Origin: an uncultured bacterium
GTDB lineage: Bacteria; Acidobacteriota; Thermoanaerobaculia; Thermoanaerobaculales; Thermoanaerobaculaceae
Assembly (NCBI GenBank): GCA_937924755.1
Contig: CALEVZ010000001.1
Span: 1-64,000 of the forward strand
Direction of reading: 5' to 3'
DNA length: 64,000 nt
Of this stretch, positions 9,401 to 17,774 are shown one piece after another. Position 1 is the stretch's first letter, and every line of letters starts with the position of its first letter. The notes below the pieces were generated by a model that worked only from the letters and a program-made list of their open reading frames with translations, did no database searches and had not been told where the DNA came from. The position numbers and the translations under genes are program-made.

Positions 9401-10419
9401 TCGGCGAGGACGGCCTTGACACTCTGGATGGTGGTGAGCGGGTTGGCCCCTTCGCGCACGATCACCACCCCACCAACCGCCTCACTGCCCGCCACGGTGA
9501 GCGCCCCCCGGCGGGGGGCGGGGCCCAGCCGCACCGCCGCCACGTCGCTCACCCGGATGGGCACCCCCCGCGGGCCCAGCTTGACCACCGCGTGCTCCAG
9601 GTCCCCCGCCCCAGCTATGAGACCCCGGCCACGCACCACGTACTCCACCCGATTCTCCTCCAGCACCCCCGCTCCCACGTCCAGGTTGGAGTTCTCCACC
9701 GCTTCCAGCACCTCTTCCAGGGTGACCCCGTACACCGCCAAAGCGTCGGGATCCACCTCCACCTGGTACTCGCGCACGTAGCCGCCAATGGATGCCACCT
9801 CCGCCACGCCCTCGGCAGCCAGCAGTGCCGGGCGCAGGTAGAAGTCCTGCGTGCTCCGCAGCTCGTCCAGATCCCACCCCCCCACCGGACGCCCCTGGGG
9901 GTCCCGCCCTTCCAGGGTGTACCAGAACACCTGCCCTAGGGCGGTGGCGTCGGGCCCCAGGGTCGGCACGGCATCGGCGGGCAGCAGCCCCGGCGGCAGG
10001 GAGTTGAGCTTCTCCAGAATGCGCCCGCGAGCCCAGTAGAACTCCGTGTCCTCGTCGAAGACCAGGAACACCATGGAAAAGCCGAACATGGAGGTGGAGC
10101 GCACCTCCTTCACCCCAGCCACCCCCATGAGTGCAGCACTCAAGGGGTAGGTCACCTGCGCCTCCACGTCCTGAGGGGAACGGCCGGGCCACTCGGTGAG
10201 GACGATCTGCTGGTTCTCCCCCAGATTGGGGATGGCGTCCACCGGCACCGGCCGGCGCAAAAGCAGCTGAGTGTCCCAGTCGAAGGGGGCCACCGCCAAC
10301 CCCCAACCCACCAGGGTGGCCAGCAGTAGCGCCACCACCAGGGGGTTGGCCAGGAAGAAACCTATCACCCTGTCCATGGGCGACGGGGGCGGCGACGGGG
10401 AGGGGGGCGGGGCGCTCAT
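6430..10419 (-). CDS. cusA: Copper/silver efflux RND pump CusA
   Basis: 1329-residue inner-membrane heavy-metal RND transporter. Seen: N-terminal helix after MDRVIGFFLANPL, the heavy-metal motif GTLVDMGIIITENV in TM4, REFMPPLDEGSFLWMP at the start of the second half, GMRAPMGLKL and the C-terminal FGIAVDDGVLMATYL. It would expel Cu+ or Ag+ through CusB and CusC. It is roughly 280 residues longer than E. coli CusA; the extra length lies mainly in a Leu/Val-rich block after TM6 (about nt 8310-8650) and a short insert near nt 9200-9350. The ATG at 10419 overlaps the cusB stop (ATGA), which fixes the start; the frame is open further upstream but that is cusB coding sequence. Confidence 0.93.
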   Translation of the reverse strand: MSAPPPSPSPPPSPMDRVIGFFLANPLVVALLLATLVGWGLAVAPFDWDTQLLLRRPVPVDAIPNLGENQQIVLTEWPGRSPQDVEAQVTYPLSAALMGVAGVKEVRSTSMFGFSMVFLVFDEDTEFYWARGRILEKLNSLPPGLLPADAVPTLGPDATALGQVFWYTLEGRDPQGRPVGGWDLDELRSTQDFYLRPALLAAEGVAEVASIGGYVREYQVEVDPDALAVYGVTLEEVLEAVENSNLDVGAGVLEENRVEYVVRGRGLIAGAGDLEHAVVKLGPRGVPIRVSDVAAVRLGPAPRRGALTVAGSEAVGGVVIVREGANPLTTIQSVKAVLAELAPGLPARAVVDWTRTDRGRVEAFAAAHGFAAFSGGRLNHDGWVSWLRANPRAAWPEWMTASQLTVVPFYDRTGLIRETLATLSDALVQQILITVLVVVVMVTHLRAAALISATLPLSVLGAFIAMKLAGVEANVVALAGIAIAVGTLVDMGIIITENVLRHLGEAPPGQPRAVVVRRAVGEVASAVLAAIATTVVGFLPVFTMTGAEGKMFTPLAFTKTFVLLAAVILAVAVVPTLLQAVVAPRLDAPGAGRWGRLGVMVGGAALLGVAVLQGWRGVTAAALVVLVGTALGLVRPRLPVWLGGPRAVSLLAALAVAVVLARVWEPLGPEQGAMRNALFVVLLVGGLLGLFLAVQRAYPALLGWCLAHKGVFLAVPALLVVLGSTIWLGFGRLFGFVPAGLERLGLPGQALRTSVPWVWAVHHLPGLGREFMPPLDEGSFLWMPTTMPHASLGEVLEVLQHQDRAIAAIPEVEMVVGKLGRAETALDPAPVNMIETLITYKSEYLTDETGRRLTFRYDRRRGEFLRDAEGRLIPDSRGRPFRQWRDHIRSPQDIWEEISAAAAMPGTTSAPKLQPIETRQVMLQTGMRAPMGLKLRAADLATLDRMAVDLELALKKVPVVRPETVNAERVMGKPYLEVRVDRRAIARHGLNAAEVQRAVAAAVGGLAVTTAVEGRERYPVRVRYPRERRGDLETLERVLVAGRDGAQVRLGQLAEIAYVRGPDMIRSEDTFLTAYITFGGQPGLAEVEVVEAARAALEAQVRSGELPVPPGVSWRFSGAYENQLRAAATLRLVLPLALFIILLILYFQFRSLATTLFIFAGIAVAWAGGFVMIYLVAQPWFADITLMGANLREIFQFHPVNLSVAVWVGFLALFGIAVDDGVLMATYLRQRFVEVRPDTVERIRCEVIFASSRRVRPALMTSATTILALLPVLASTGRGSDVMIPMAIPTVGGMSWALLTMFTVPVLYCWWAERLVRRSASGRTGDRGQ

Positions 10420-12248
10420 GGCCGCACCTCCCGGGCCCCGGCGGCGGTGTCCGTCGCGATGGTCTCGGAAATCTCGCCGCAGGAGTACATGCGGGCGCCG
10501 TGGTAGGGGTTGGTGATGGGCCTGTCCGCCTGCAGCCAATAGGCCCGGCGCCCCTGCACCATGGGGCAGACGGCGCGGTACACCGGCCCCTCGGTCCCCG
10601 GCCCGAAGCGCCGCACCGCGTCGGTCAGGGCGTCGGAAAAGACCTCGAAGTGCCGCCGCATGGCCTCCAGCTCCCGCTCCGCCGCGAGACCTGCGAGCCC
10701 CGCCCGCAGGCGGGCCGCCAGCGGCCGCCACAGGTCGGCGGTGACTCCCGCCGGCACCCTGCGGTCCACCCCTGCCAGCGCTTCCTGCAGCGCCAGGGCG
10801 GCAGCGCCGGCGGCGGCGGGGTCGTCGTCAGAGAGTGCTTTGACCAGGCGGAAGTTCCCCTCCACGAGGGAAGCCAGAGAGAGGCCCGCCACCGCCGCGG
10901 GCGGGGTTGTCTGGCCCACCGCCGGCGCACCCCCCTTTCGGCCGGCCATCATGCTGGGGCGACCTCGGATCTGCAGCTCACTGTCTAGCTTAAAGTTACC
11001 TCGCACCACCACGAGTTCACCGGCGGTAAGCCCCTCCCGTACTACCACCTCGTCCCCGGCGCGGGGGCCGAGAATTACTTCCCGGGCATCGAAGGTGGGT
11101 AACCGTGGGTCGGACTGCACGTACACCACCGCCCGGCGGCCGGTGATGAGCGCCGCCGAAAGGGGAATGACCAGCTCCTCCTCCGCCTCGGTAGGGGGAA
11201 GCAGCCGGGCGGTGACGAACATCCCGGGTTTGAGCCGCCGCCCGGAGTTGGCCGCCTCCACCCTCACCCCCACCGTCCGGCGGCTCTCCTCAACCACTGG
11301 CTCCAGCAGGGCCACCCGCCCGTCGAGGTGTTCTCCGGGCAGCCCGGCGGCGGCGATGCGCACCTCCACCCCCGGCCGCACCCACGCCAGGTCCCGCTCG
11401 TGCACCTCCAGCCGTACCCACACCCGCCCCAGGTCCGCCACGGTGAACAGCCGCTCTCCCCGCTCCACCACCATTCCTTCGGTGGCCTCCCGCTCCAGCA
11501 CCACCCCCTCGGCGGGCGACATCAGGGTGACGCGGTCTTCCAACGTGCCCCGCGTCTCCAGTGCCTCCACCTGCTCGGCGGTCATCCCCAGCAGGCGCAG
11601 CTTGTCCCGGGCCGCCGCCAGCAGCGCCTCCGCCCCCGCTCGGTGCGAGGGCGCGGCAGACTCCGGCAGGCGGGTCATAGCCCCCTGGGCCTGCAGCAGC
11701 TCCTCCTGGGCCGCCACCAGGGCGGGGGAATAGATCTCTACCAGCGGCTGCCCCGCCTGCACCGCCACGCCAGTCTGGTTCACATGGAGTTTCTCCAACC
11801 GGCCGCCCACCCAGGCGGTGATGTGGTGCAGCCGCCGGGAGTCCACCTCCACGGTGCCGTATACCTCCAGAGCGGTACGCACCGCCCGGCGCTGCACCGG
11901 GGCCGTCTCCACCTGAGCCAGCGCCAGCGCTCGGGGGGAGAGCGTCAGGCGGGGCAGGCCCGCCTCCCCCTCCCCCTGGCCGTCCCCGGGGACCGGGATG
12001 AGATCCATCCCGCAAAGGGGACATTTCTCTTTGGGATCACGGCTGCGCACCTGCGGGTGCATGGAGCAGGTGTACAGCCGGTCGCTCCCCACCTCTGCGG
12101 CGGCGGCCATGGGGGGAGCGGGCTCCCGCCCACCCCCTGGCCGCGTGGCTCGCCCCAGCCAGAAACCGACCAGCAGCAGCGCCACCGCTGCCCCGATCGC
12201 TAATTTCCACCGCCGCCCCCCCGTCCCGCCCGCGGCTCGCTCACTCAT
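10416..12248 (-). CDS. cusB: Cu/Ag efflux periplasmic adaptor CusB with metal-binding and DUF3347-like domains
   Basis: 610 residues. After an N-terminal membrane anchor comes a heavy-metal-binding segment YTCSMHPQV...CPLCGMDL, then the membrane-fusion core (biotinyl-lipoyl, beta-barrel: GGRLEKLHVNQTG, ADLGRVWVRLEVHERDL). A C-terminal domain with CPMVQ, YWLQADRPITNPYHGARM and SCGEI resembles DUF3347 domains found fused to CusB in other phyla. It links CusA to the outer-membrane channel and probably hands Cu+ to the pump through its Met/Cys sites. ATG 12248 overlaps the end of cusC by 8 bp; an alternative GTG start at 12278 exists. Confidence 0.9.
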   Translation of the reverse strand: MSERAAGGTGGRRWKLAIGAAVALLLVGFWLGRATRPGGGREPAPPMAAAAEVGSDRLYTCSMHPQVRSRDPKEKCPLCGMDLIPVPGDGQGEGEAGLPRLTLSPRALALAQVETAPVQRRAVRTALEVYGTVEVDSRRLHHITAWVGGRLEKLHVNQTGVAVQAGQPLVEIYSPALVAAQEELLQAQGAMTRLPESAAPSHRAGAEALLAAARDKLRLLGMTAEQVEALETRGTLEDRVTLMSPAEGVVLEREATEGMVVERGERLFTVADLGRVWVRLEVHERDLAWVRPGVEVRIAAAGLPGEHLDGRVALLEPVVEESRRTVGVRVEAANSGRRLKPGMFVTARLLPPTEAEEELVIPLSAALITGRRAVVYVQSDPRLPTFDAREVILGPRAGDEVVVREGLTAGELVVVRGNFKLDSELQIRGRPSMMAGRKGGAPAVGQTTPPAAVAGLSLASLVEGNFRLVKALSDDDPAAAGAAALALQEALAGVDRRVPAGVTADLWRPLAARLRAGLAGLAAERELEAMRRHFEVFSDALTDAVRRFGPGTEGPVYRAVCPMVQGRRAYWLQADRPITNPYHGARMYSCGEISETIATDTAAGAREVRP

Positions 12249-13497
12249 GCCCCACCTGCCTTTCTCCTTCCGGCCCACCGGCCAGCCGTTCCAGCTCCGC
12301 CCAAGCGCCGACAGCGTCGGCCCGGGCCCGCGCCAGGGCCAGGCGCAGCTCCTGGCCCAGCCGGGCGGTTTCCAAAAGGTCGGCGAAGCTGACTTCGCCC
12401 GCGCGGTAGGCTGCGGTCATGGCTGTCACCGCCTGCTCCGCCTGGGGCAGCAGCCGGTCGGCGATGAGCCCCCCCTTGCGCCGGGCGTCGGCCAGGCGAA
12501 AGTCGGCCAGCCGCGCTCCTGCCGCCACCTCCAGCGCTTTGGCTCTCACCTCTGCGGCTGCCGCCTCGGCCTTGGCCGCCGCCTCCACCACCTCGTTGCG
12601 GCAGCAGTCCCGCCAGATGGGCAGGTTGATCCCCGCCATCACCCCCACTCCGCTACGCCGCATCTCCCTGTTGTGCGTCACCTCGAACCCCAGGGTGAGA
12701 TCCGGCACGCGGATCAGGCGAGCCAGCTCCAGCCGCCGGGCCGCCGCCTCCTGCTGACGAGCCAGGGCTTCGAGCTCCGGGTTGGCCGCCTCGGCCTCCA
12801 GTTCCCCCTTAAAGACCGGATCAGGCAGCTCCGTCGGCGGCGGCAGGGGTTCCCTCACTTCCCGCCCGAGGGCGGCGTTGAGGCGAGCGGCGGCCGCCGG
12901 GAGCAGCTCCTCCAGGGTACGTACCTCATCCTCCGCCCGCCCCACCTCCACCTGAGCCCGCACGACATCGGCGAAGGGGGCCAGCGCGGTGCGGTAGCGG
13001 GCCCGGGCCACCCCCTCGAGTTGCTGCACCAGCTCAAGCTGCGCCATGGCCACGACGCGGGCCTGGTGCAGGTACCACCACTCGGCAAAGGCCGCCGTGG
13101 CCTCGGCCACTACCTCCCGGGCGGCGGCCGCCGCCACGGCCTGCGCGGCCGCTGCCTCGGCCGACGCCGCCGCCGCCCGCAACCCCCGCTTGCCCGCCAA
13201 GGGGAACGACTGCGACACCCCGACCCCCACCTCCCGCTCCATGGAGCGCAGGGACACCCCCAGCATGGGGTCGGGGGGGGTGCGGGCCGGCACTACGCGG
13301 GCCTCGGCGGCAGCCCAAGTGGCGCGAGCGGCGGTCAAGCGGGGGTGATGCGCCCGGGCATGAGCTCTCACCCCCTCCAGGGTGGCCAGAGCGTCGCGGG
13401 GCGCCGCCGTGGCGCTCGCCGCCGTCAGAGCGAGACACGTCACAAGCATGAGGTGCTTACCTCCTGCGGCGATTCGAACTGTCTTATGGGTCACCAT
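12241..13497 (-). CDS. Outer-membrane efflux protein, CusC/TolC-like
   Basis: 418 residues with a signal peptide (LMLVTCLALTAASATAAP) and two long Ala-rich helical halves typical of OEP/TolC proteins: HPRLTAARATWAAAEARV, SQSFPLAGKRGLRAAAA, and the repeat-half PDLTLGFEVTHN, INLPIWRD. It would form the outer-membrane duct of the tripartite Cu/Ag efflux pump with CusB and CusA encoded just downstream. GGAGG lies about 10 nt before the ATG. No lipobox was seen, unlike E. coli CusC. Confidence 0.88.
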   Translation of the reverse strand: MVTHKTVRIAAGGKHLMLVTCLALTAASATAAPRDALATLEGVRAHARAHHPRLTAARATWAAAEARVVPARTPPDPMLGVSLRSMEREVGVGVSQSFPLAGKRGLRAAAASAEAAAAQAVAAAAAREVVAEATAAFAEWWYLHQARVVAMAQLELVQQLEGVARARYRTALAPFADVVRAQVEVGRAEDEVRTLEELLPAAAARLNAALGREVREPLPPPTELPDPVFKGELEAEAANPELEALARQQEAAARRLELARLIRVPDLTLGFEVTHNREMRRSGVGVMAGINLPIWRDCCRNEVVEAAAKAEAAAAEVRAKALEVAAGARLADFRLADARRKGGLIADRLLPQAEQAVTAMTAAYRAGEVSFADLLETARLGQELRLALARARADAVGAWAELERLAGGPEGERQVGHE

Positions 13498-13630
13498 GTT
13501 CTGCGACCTCCACGACCGACCTCCGGCCGGGACTACTCCCGGTCCTCAGGCCTTCAAGCTCTTCGCTGCAAGGAACGGGGCCGTCAGCCGCCTGGCCGGC
13601 GGCCGGGAACCGACGTCGGCTCGGGTCGCT

Positions 13631-13990
13631 TTAACAGAGGAAGGCGCAGGCCAGAAGGAAGGCTGGAGGTCGCTCTTCGGGAGCTCGTGTCACCGTGAGC
13701 GGGGCGGGGGCCATCATCCCCCCCGCCGGCTGCGGGGAGGCGCTCGCCGATTCGGCGACATGCTTCTCGAGGGCAGGAACGGCACCCACCGGGAGGGCCG
13801 GCGCCGCCGGTCGCGGTTCCGAGCCCTGGCAACAGCAGGCCGGCCGGCCGCCGCCGCAGCAGGCCGCCCGAGGGGCGCAGCCGCACCCCGAGGCACAGGA
13901 GGCCCCGCCGCCGCACCCCGGCCCCCCGGGCGCAGGCAGCCCCGCAGCCACTACCAGCGCCACCGCCAGGAACACTCCACCGAGCTTCAT
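13631..13990 (-). CDS. Small exported Cys-rich protein heading the cus operon
   Basis: 119 residues. An uncharged hydrophobic segment (GGVFLAVALVVAAGLPA) acts as a signal peptide or anchor. It is followed by nine cysteines in about 30 residues (GCGGGASCASGCGC, AACC, ACCC), then a Pro/Ala-rich tail ending in a second hydrophobic piece with two more Cys (LLACAFLC). I do not recognise a named family. The Cys spacing and its place as first gene before cusC suggest binding of Cu+ or Ag+ in the periplasm; this is inference. The start is supported by a -10-like TAGACT 7 nt upstream of the ATG and no Shine-Dalgarno. The frame is open upstream to 14119, but that part runs through the operator palindrome. 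Confidence 0.65.
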   Translation of the reverse strand: MKLGGVFLAVALVVAAGLPAPGGPGCGGGASCASGCGCAPRAACCGGGRPACCCQGSEPRPAAPALPVGAVPALEKHVAESASASPQPAGGMMAPAPLTVTRAPEERPPAFLLACAFLC

Positions 13991-13997
13991 GTTGTTC

Positions 13998-14038
13998 AGT
14001 CTACCAGGGCGCGTTCGGAGACAACACACACTGTTGTC
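13998..14038 (-). promoter_or_regulatory. cus operon promoter and palindromic operator
   Basis: Reading the minus strand, a perfect 7-bp inverted repeat GACAACA-N5-TGTTGTC (14020-14038) is followed 16 nt later by TAGACT (13998-14003), which is 7 nt before the ATG of the Cys-rich gene. The palindrome covers the position where a -35 element would be, as expected for a repressor or metal-responsive activator site. No copper regulator gene is adjacent, so the binding protein is unknown. Confidence 0.5.
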
Positions 14039-14039
14039 A

Positions 14040-14311
14040 GAACCGACCACGCCCCCTGCGCCATTCCAGCGGCGGGCCGGCGGCTCGGCGAGACGGTTAC
14101 ACCCCCCGGAGAGAAACACCCATGTGAGCCGTCAATGGGAATAGATTTGCTTCTCGGCCTCGAGCCCCCCCAGAGAGGCACAGTCATGCCCGAAAATGGT
14201 CGAACGAGGGAGCGCCCACCCCAGTGGCCTCCCTGGCCGGGGTTGCAAGACATCGTCAAACACCACTGGAAAACCTAACGAAAATCGAGAAGAAGGCCAT
14301 GGCCGGTACCC
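14040..14311. other. Intergenic stretch without recognised features
   Basis: Between the cus promoter and the 3' end of the lpxC fusion gene. No convincing reading frame, RNA or repeat was seen. Confidence 0.5.
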
Positions 14312-15604
14312 TCAATGGGCGGCGAGAATGGTGCGCCCGATAGCGATGTTCTCGCGATGGCCGGTGAAGCGAGCGGTGACTTTGCCGCGCAGCGGATACC
14401 CCAGCAGGTAGAGGTCGCCGATGATGTCGAGGATCTTGTGACGCACGAACTCGTCCGGCCAACGCAGCTCGGTGTTGATGATGTTGTCCTCCCCCACCAG
14501 GATGAAGTTGTCGAGCCGCCCACCCGCCCCCAATCCAAGCTCGCTGAGCATCTTGAGGTCGCGCATGAAACCGAACGTGCGGGCTGGCGCGATCTCCTCG
14601 CGGTACGCCTCGGGGCCGGTGAGGACGAAGTGAAAGAACTGCTCACCGATGGGCGGCGGGTAGCGGAGGTGATAAGACACCTCCAGGCGCTCCGCCGGTT
14701 CGATAACCAGCAGCTTTTCCCCCACTCCCTCGAGGGCGTAGCGACGGTCGATCACCACCTCTCGCCGCGGGGCATCCTGGTCCACCAGGCCGATCTCCTC
14801 CAATTTGCGCACCAGCTCCACCGCCGACCCGTCCAGCGCCGGAATCTCCCCGTGCACCTTGACCAGCAGGTTGGTCACCCCGAGGGCATGCAGCGCCGAC
14901 AGCAGGTGCTCCACCGTACGGATCTCCTCCCCTTCGCGGGTCAACGTCGTGGCGTACTCGGTCTCCCCGACGGCGCTCAAGTGGGCCGGGATGGCGGTGC
15001 CCGTGGGCAGGGTGAGAAAGTGCACGCCCCTGCCCGGCGGCAGGGGCCGCAGCGCCATGCCGGTGCGGGTCCCCGAGTGCAGGCCGTGCCCGTAGATAAC
15101 CCCGGGGGCGGCGATGGTGCGCTGGGGCAGCTCGGTCTCTTTCACGATGGGCAACAGTGGTGGTGCGGCAAAGGGGCGCTCCAGCTCCTCCCGTTCCGCC
15201 CCAATCTCGAGAAACGCCGTGCTCAGCGGTCGCGGCGCGGAAAGGTCGGCGAGCGCCGCGCGCAGCGTCTCCACCGTGCGATCGTACGAGAGGGGCTTCT
15301 CCAGGTAATCGAAGGCGCCCATCTTGATGGCCTTGACCGCGGTACGGGTGGTGCCGTGCCCGGAAATCATGATGACCCTGGCCTCGGGGTCGAGCTCCCG
15401 GATGGCCGCCAGTGCCTCCAATCCATCGCGGTCGGGCAGCCACACGTCCAGAAAAACCGCCGCCGGCCGCCGGCGCCGGTACAGCTCCAGGGCCTCCTCG
15501 CCGCTGCCCGTGGCGATCGTCTCGAACCCCTCGTCCTCGAGGATGTGGGACAGGGTGGTGAGGATTCCCGGCTCGTCGTCGACGATGAGGATCAGCTCTC
15601 TCAT
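14312..15604 (-). CDS. lpxC: Response-regulator receiver domain fused to LpxC deacetylase
   Basis: 430 residues. Residues 1-120 are a complete receiver domain of NtrX/NtrC flavour: acidic pair Asp9-Asp10, phospho-acceptor Asp53 in FLDVWLPDRDG, Ser81 in MISGHG and Lys103 in YLEKPLS. Residues 160-430 are a full LpxC, the zinc UDP-3-O-acyl-GlcNAc deacetylase that commits lipid A synthesis: GHGLHSG, TVEHLLSALHALG (Glu232, zinc ligand His233), EIPALDGSA, RTFGFMRDL, FVRHKILDIIGDLYLLG (zinc ligands His389 and Asp393) and catalytic His416 in FTGHREN. All catalytic residues are present in both parts. The ATG at 15604 starts directly at the receiver strand; frame upstream is non-coding. Phosphorylation could gate lipid A production. 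No histidine kinase gene is adjacent. Confidence 0.92.
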   Translation of the reverse strand: MRELILIVDDEPGILTTLSHILEDEGFETIATGSGEEALELYRRRRPAAVFLDVWLPDRDGLEALAAIRELDPEARVIMISGHGTTRTAVKAIKMGAFDYLEKPLSYDRTVETLRAALADLSAPRPLSTAFLEIGAEREELERPFAAPPLLPIVKETELPQRTIAAPGVIYGHGLHSGTRTGMALRPLPPGRGVHFLTLPTGTAIPAHLSAVGETEYATTLTREGEEIRTVEHLLSALHALGVTNLLVKVHGEIPALDGSAVELVRKLEEIGLVDQDAPRREVVIDRRYALEGVGEKLLVIEPAERLEVSYHLRYPPPIGEQFFHFVLTGPEAYREEIAPARTFGFMRDLKMLSELGLGAGGRLDNFILVGEDNIINTELRWPDEFVRHKILDIIGDLYLLGYPLRGKVTARFTGHRENIAIGRTILAAH

Positions 15605-15719
15605 GACCCCCGCAGTCTGAAGCCGCACCGGCGCAGAATCAAGACGCCGCCGATCGTGTATGCTTTCGTCGAGCGTCAGTCGGTCGCAGCGTTCGGCAAC
15701 GGGAGGCAGGGAGAACACG

Positions 15720-17495
15720 ATGAACGCCCGTACCATCATCGACCTGTACCGCGCCAGCATCGCCACGCCGCGGGAGGAGTACGCCACCCACTACCTGCCG
15801 GGGGTCTCCCGCCCCTTCTCCACCCAGGAGTTCCACCAGCGCACGGTGGCCCTTGCCGCCCGCCTGCCCGACCTGGGAGTGAAGCGGGGCGACCGGGTCC
15901 TGCTCCTCTGCGAGAACCGGCCCGAATGGCACATCATCGACGTCGCCACTCTCGCCGTCGGCGCCGTCAACGTCCCCGTCTACCCGACCCTGACCGCCGC
16001 CCAGCTCGCCTATCAGCTGCGCGACTCCGGCGCGATCGTGGCGATCGTGGAAAACGCCGAGCAAATGCAGAAGTTCCTCGCCATCCATGCCGACTGCCCC
16101 GATCTCAAGCACCTCATCCAGATCGAGGGGGCTTGTGCACCCGGGGTGCACAGCCTGGCGGAGATCATCGCCGCCGGGCAGGGGCCGCGGGCCGAGGACG
16201 CCTTCTGGGCCGCCGCCGCGGCCATCGACGAGGACGACCTGGCCACCATCGTCTACACCTCCGGCACCACCGGCGAGCCGAAGGGTGTGATGCTCACCCA
16301 CCGCAACTTCGTCTCCAACGCCCTGCACATCCTGCCCCGCCTGCCGGTCACCGCCGACGACCTGGCGCTGGAGTTCTTGCCGCTGTGCCACGTCTTCGAA
16401 CGGTGCGCCGGCTACCTGTACTTCGCGGTGGCCGCCCGCCGCGCCTACTGCACCGTGGCCACGGTGGGCGAGCTGCTGACGACGATTCGCCCCACCGCCT
16501 TCTGCTCCGTGCCCCGAGTGTTTGAGAAGGTGTACGACCGCGTGCACTCCCGCGTCGCCACGGCGCCAACGTTGCGCCGCAAGCTCTTTCACTGGGCGCT
16601 GGAGGTCGGCCAGCAGGCCTCCCGCCACCGCCTCGCCGGCACACCCATGCCGGCCGGGCTGCGGCTTCGCCACCGGCTCGCCGACGCCCTGGTGCTCAAG
16701 AAGATCCGCGCCGCCTTGGGCGGTCGCGTCAAGGGCATTATTTCCGGGGCCGCGCCGCTGCCCCTGTACGCCAACGAGTTCTTCCACGCCGCCGGCATCC
16801 CCGTGCAGGAGGGGTATGGCCTCACCGAAACTTCCCCGGCCATCGCCGTCAACGGCTATCTGCCGGGCACCAACCGCCTGGGTTCCGTCGGCCGGGCGCT
16901 GGATAATCTCGAGGTCAAGCTGGCCGCGGACGGAGAACTCCTGGTGCGCGGCCCCAGCGTGGCCAAGGGGTACTGGAATAAGCCCGAGGCCACCGTCGAG
17001 GTGTTTGATCCCGACGGCTTCTTCCACACCGGTGACATCGCCCGCATCGACGAGGACGGGTTCATCTACATCACCGACCGCAAGAAGGACATCATCGTCA
17101 CGGCGGGGGGCAAGAACGTCGCCCCCCAGCCCATCGAGAACCGCCTCAAGCAATCGCCCTGGGTGGACAACGCCGTGCTCATCGGGGATCGTCGCCCCTT
17201 CATCGTCGCCCTCTTCTCGCCCAATCTTGAGGCACTGGCCGCCTTCGCCCGCGACGAGGGCCTGCCCGCGGCCGACGTCGGCACCCTGGTGACCTGCCCG
17301 GAGGTGATCGCCCTTTACGACGCGGTGGTCCAGGAGGTCAACCAGGACCTGGCGCGCTACGAACAGATCCGCAAATTCCGCGTGCTGCCGGTGCAGCTCT
17401 CCATCGAGAGCGGACACCTCACCCCCACCGTCAAGATTAAGCGCCGCGTGGTGGAAAAGGATTTCGCCAACCTCATCGAGGAGATGTACTCGTAG
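15720..17495 (+). CDS. fadD: Long-chain acyl-CoA synthetase (AMP-forming)
   Basis: 591 residues, ANL superfamily. The ATP/AMP motif YTSGTTGEPKGVMLTHRNF, the adenylate motif GYGLTETSPA, and the hinge region TGDIARIDEDGFIYITDRKKDIIVTAGGKNV with the catalytic C-terminal Lys region (TVKIKRRVVEKDF) are all present. It activates fatty acids to acyl-CoA at the inner membrane for beta-oxidation or lipid remodelling. ATG 15720 has GGGAGG/GGGAGA just upstream; a -10-like TATGCT lies at 15659-15664. It is divergent from the receiver-LpxC gene, which may be coincidental or link lipid supply with lipid A control. Confidence 0.9.
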   Translation: MNARTIIDLYRASIATPREEYATHYLPGVSRPFSTQEFHQRTVALAARLPDLGVKRGDRVLLLCENRPEWHIIDVATLAVGAVNVPVYPTLTAAQLAYQLRDSGAIVAIVENAEQMQKFLAIHADCPDLKHLIQIEGACAPGVHSLAEIIAAGQGPRAEDAFWAAAAAIDEDDLATIVYTSGTTGEPKGVMLTHRNFVSNALHILPRLPVTADDLALEFLPLCHVFERCAGYLYFAVAARRAYCTVATVGELLTTIRPTAFCSVPRVFEKVYDRVHSRVATAPTLRRKLFHWALEVGQQASRHRLAGTPMPAGLRLRHRLADALVLKKIRAALGGRVKGIISGAAPLPLYANEFFHAAGIPVQEGYGLTETSPAIAVNGYLPGTNRLGSVGRALDNLEVKLAADGELLVRGPSVAKGYWNKPEATVEVFDPDGFFHTGDIARIDEDGFIYITDRKKDIIVTAGGKNVAPQPIENRLKQSPWVDNAVLIGDRRPFIVALFSPNLEALAAFARDEGLPAADVGTLVTCPEVIALYDAVVQEVNQDLARYEQIRKFRVLPVQLSIESGHLTPTVKIKRRVVEKDFANLIEEMYS

Positions 17496-17527
17496 GTGCG
17501 CTCAGCCAGTTTGCTGTCCCACCCCGC

Positions 17528-17760
17528 CGGCACTGGCACGGACACGGACACGGTCACAGTCACGGAGATGGGGAGGGCAGGCTTTCTTGCCTGTGCGGGT
17601 GGGGGCGGCCGTGGCCAGACAGGAGTGTCCGGCTGCCCGCGGCACGGACCCCGACACGGGTATGTCCACCGACACCGGGTCGGCCGGGATACCCCGTTTC
17701 GACCGTGAGGGCGGGCCAGAGGCCCGCGCATCCAGAAGCACGGGCACGGTCACGGGTGCC
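17528..17760. repeat. Intergenic hexamer/hairpin repeat, copy B (composite)
   Basis: Lies between the convergent fadD and Omp85 genes. A CACGGA/CACGGT hexamer array (17536-17565) is interrupted by about 70 bp holding its own hairpin, CAGGC-TTTCTT-GCCTG. More hexamers follow, then the core GACCGTGAGGGCGGGCCAGA with the perfect 7-bp hairpin at 17711-17727, then CACGGGCACGGTCACGG. Same orientation as copies A and C. Confidence 0.8.
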
Positions 17761-17774
17761 GGCGGACCGAACGT

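Noticed and set aside
10420-10731. N-terminal extension of cusA
   Set aside because: It runs through cusB coding sequence; the ATGA overlap at 10416-10419 gives the natural start.
15639-17417. 592-residue open frame on the minus strand
   Set aside because: Antisense to the acyl-CoA ligase; no motifs, Gly/Val-rich composition.
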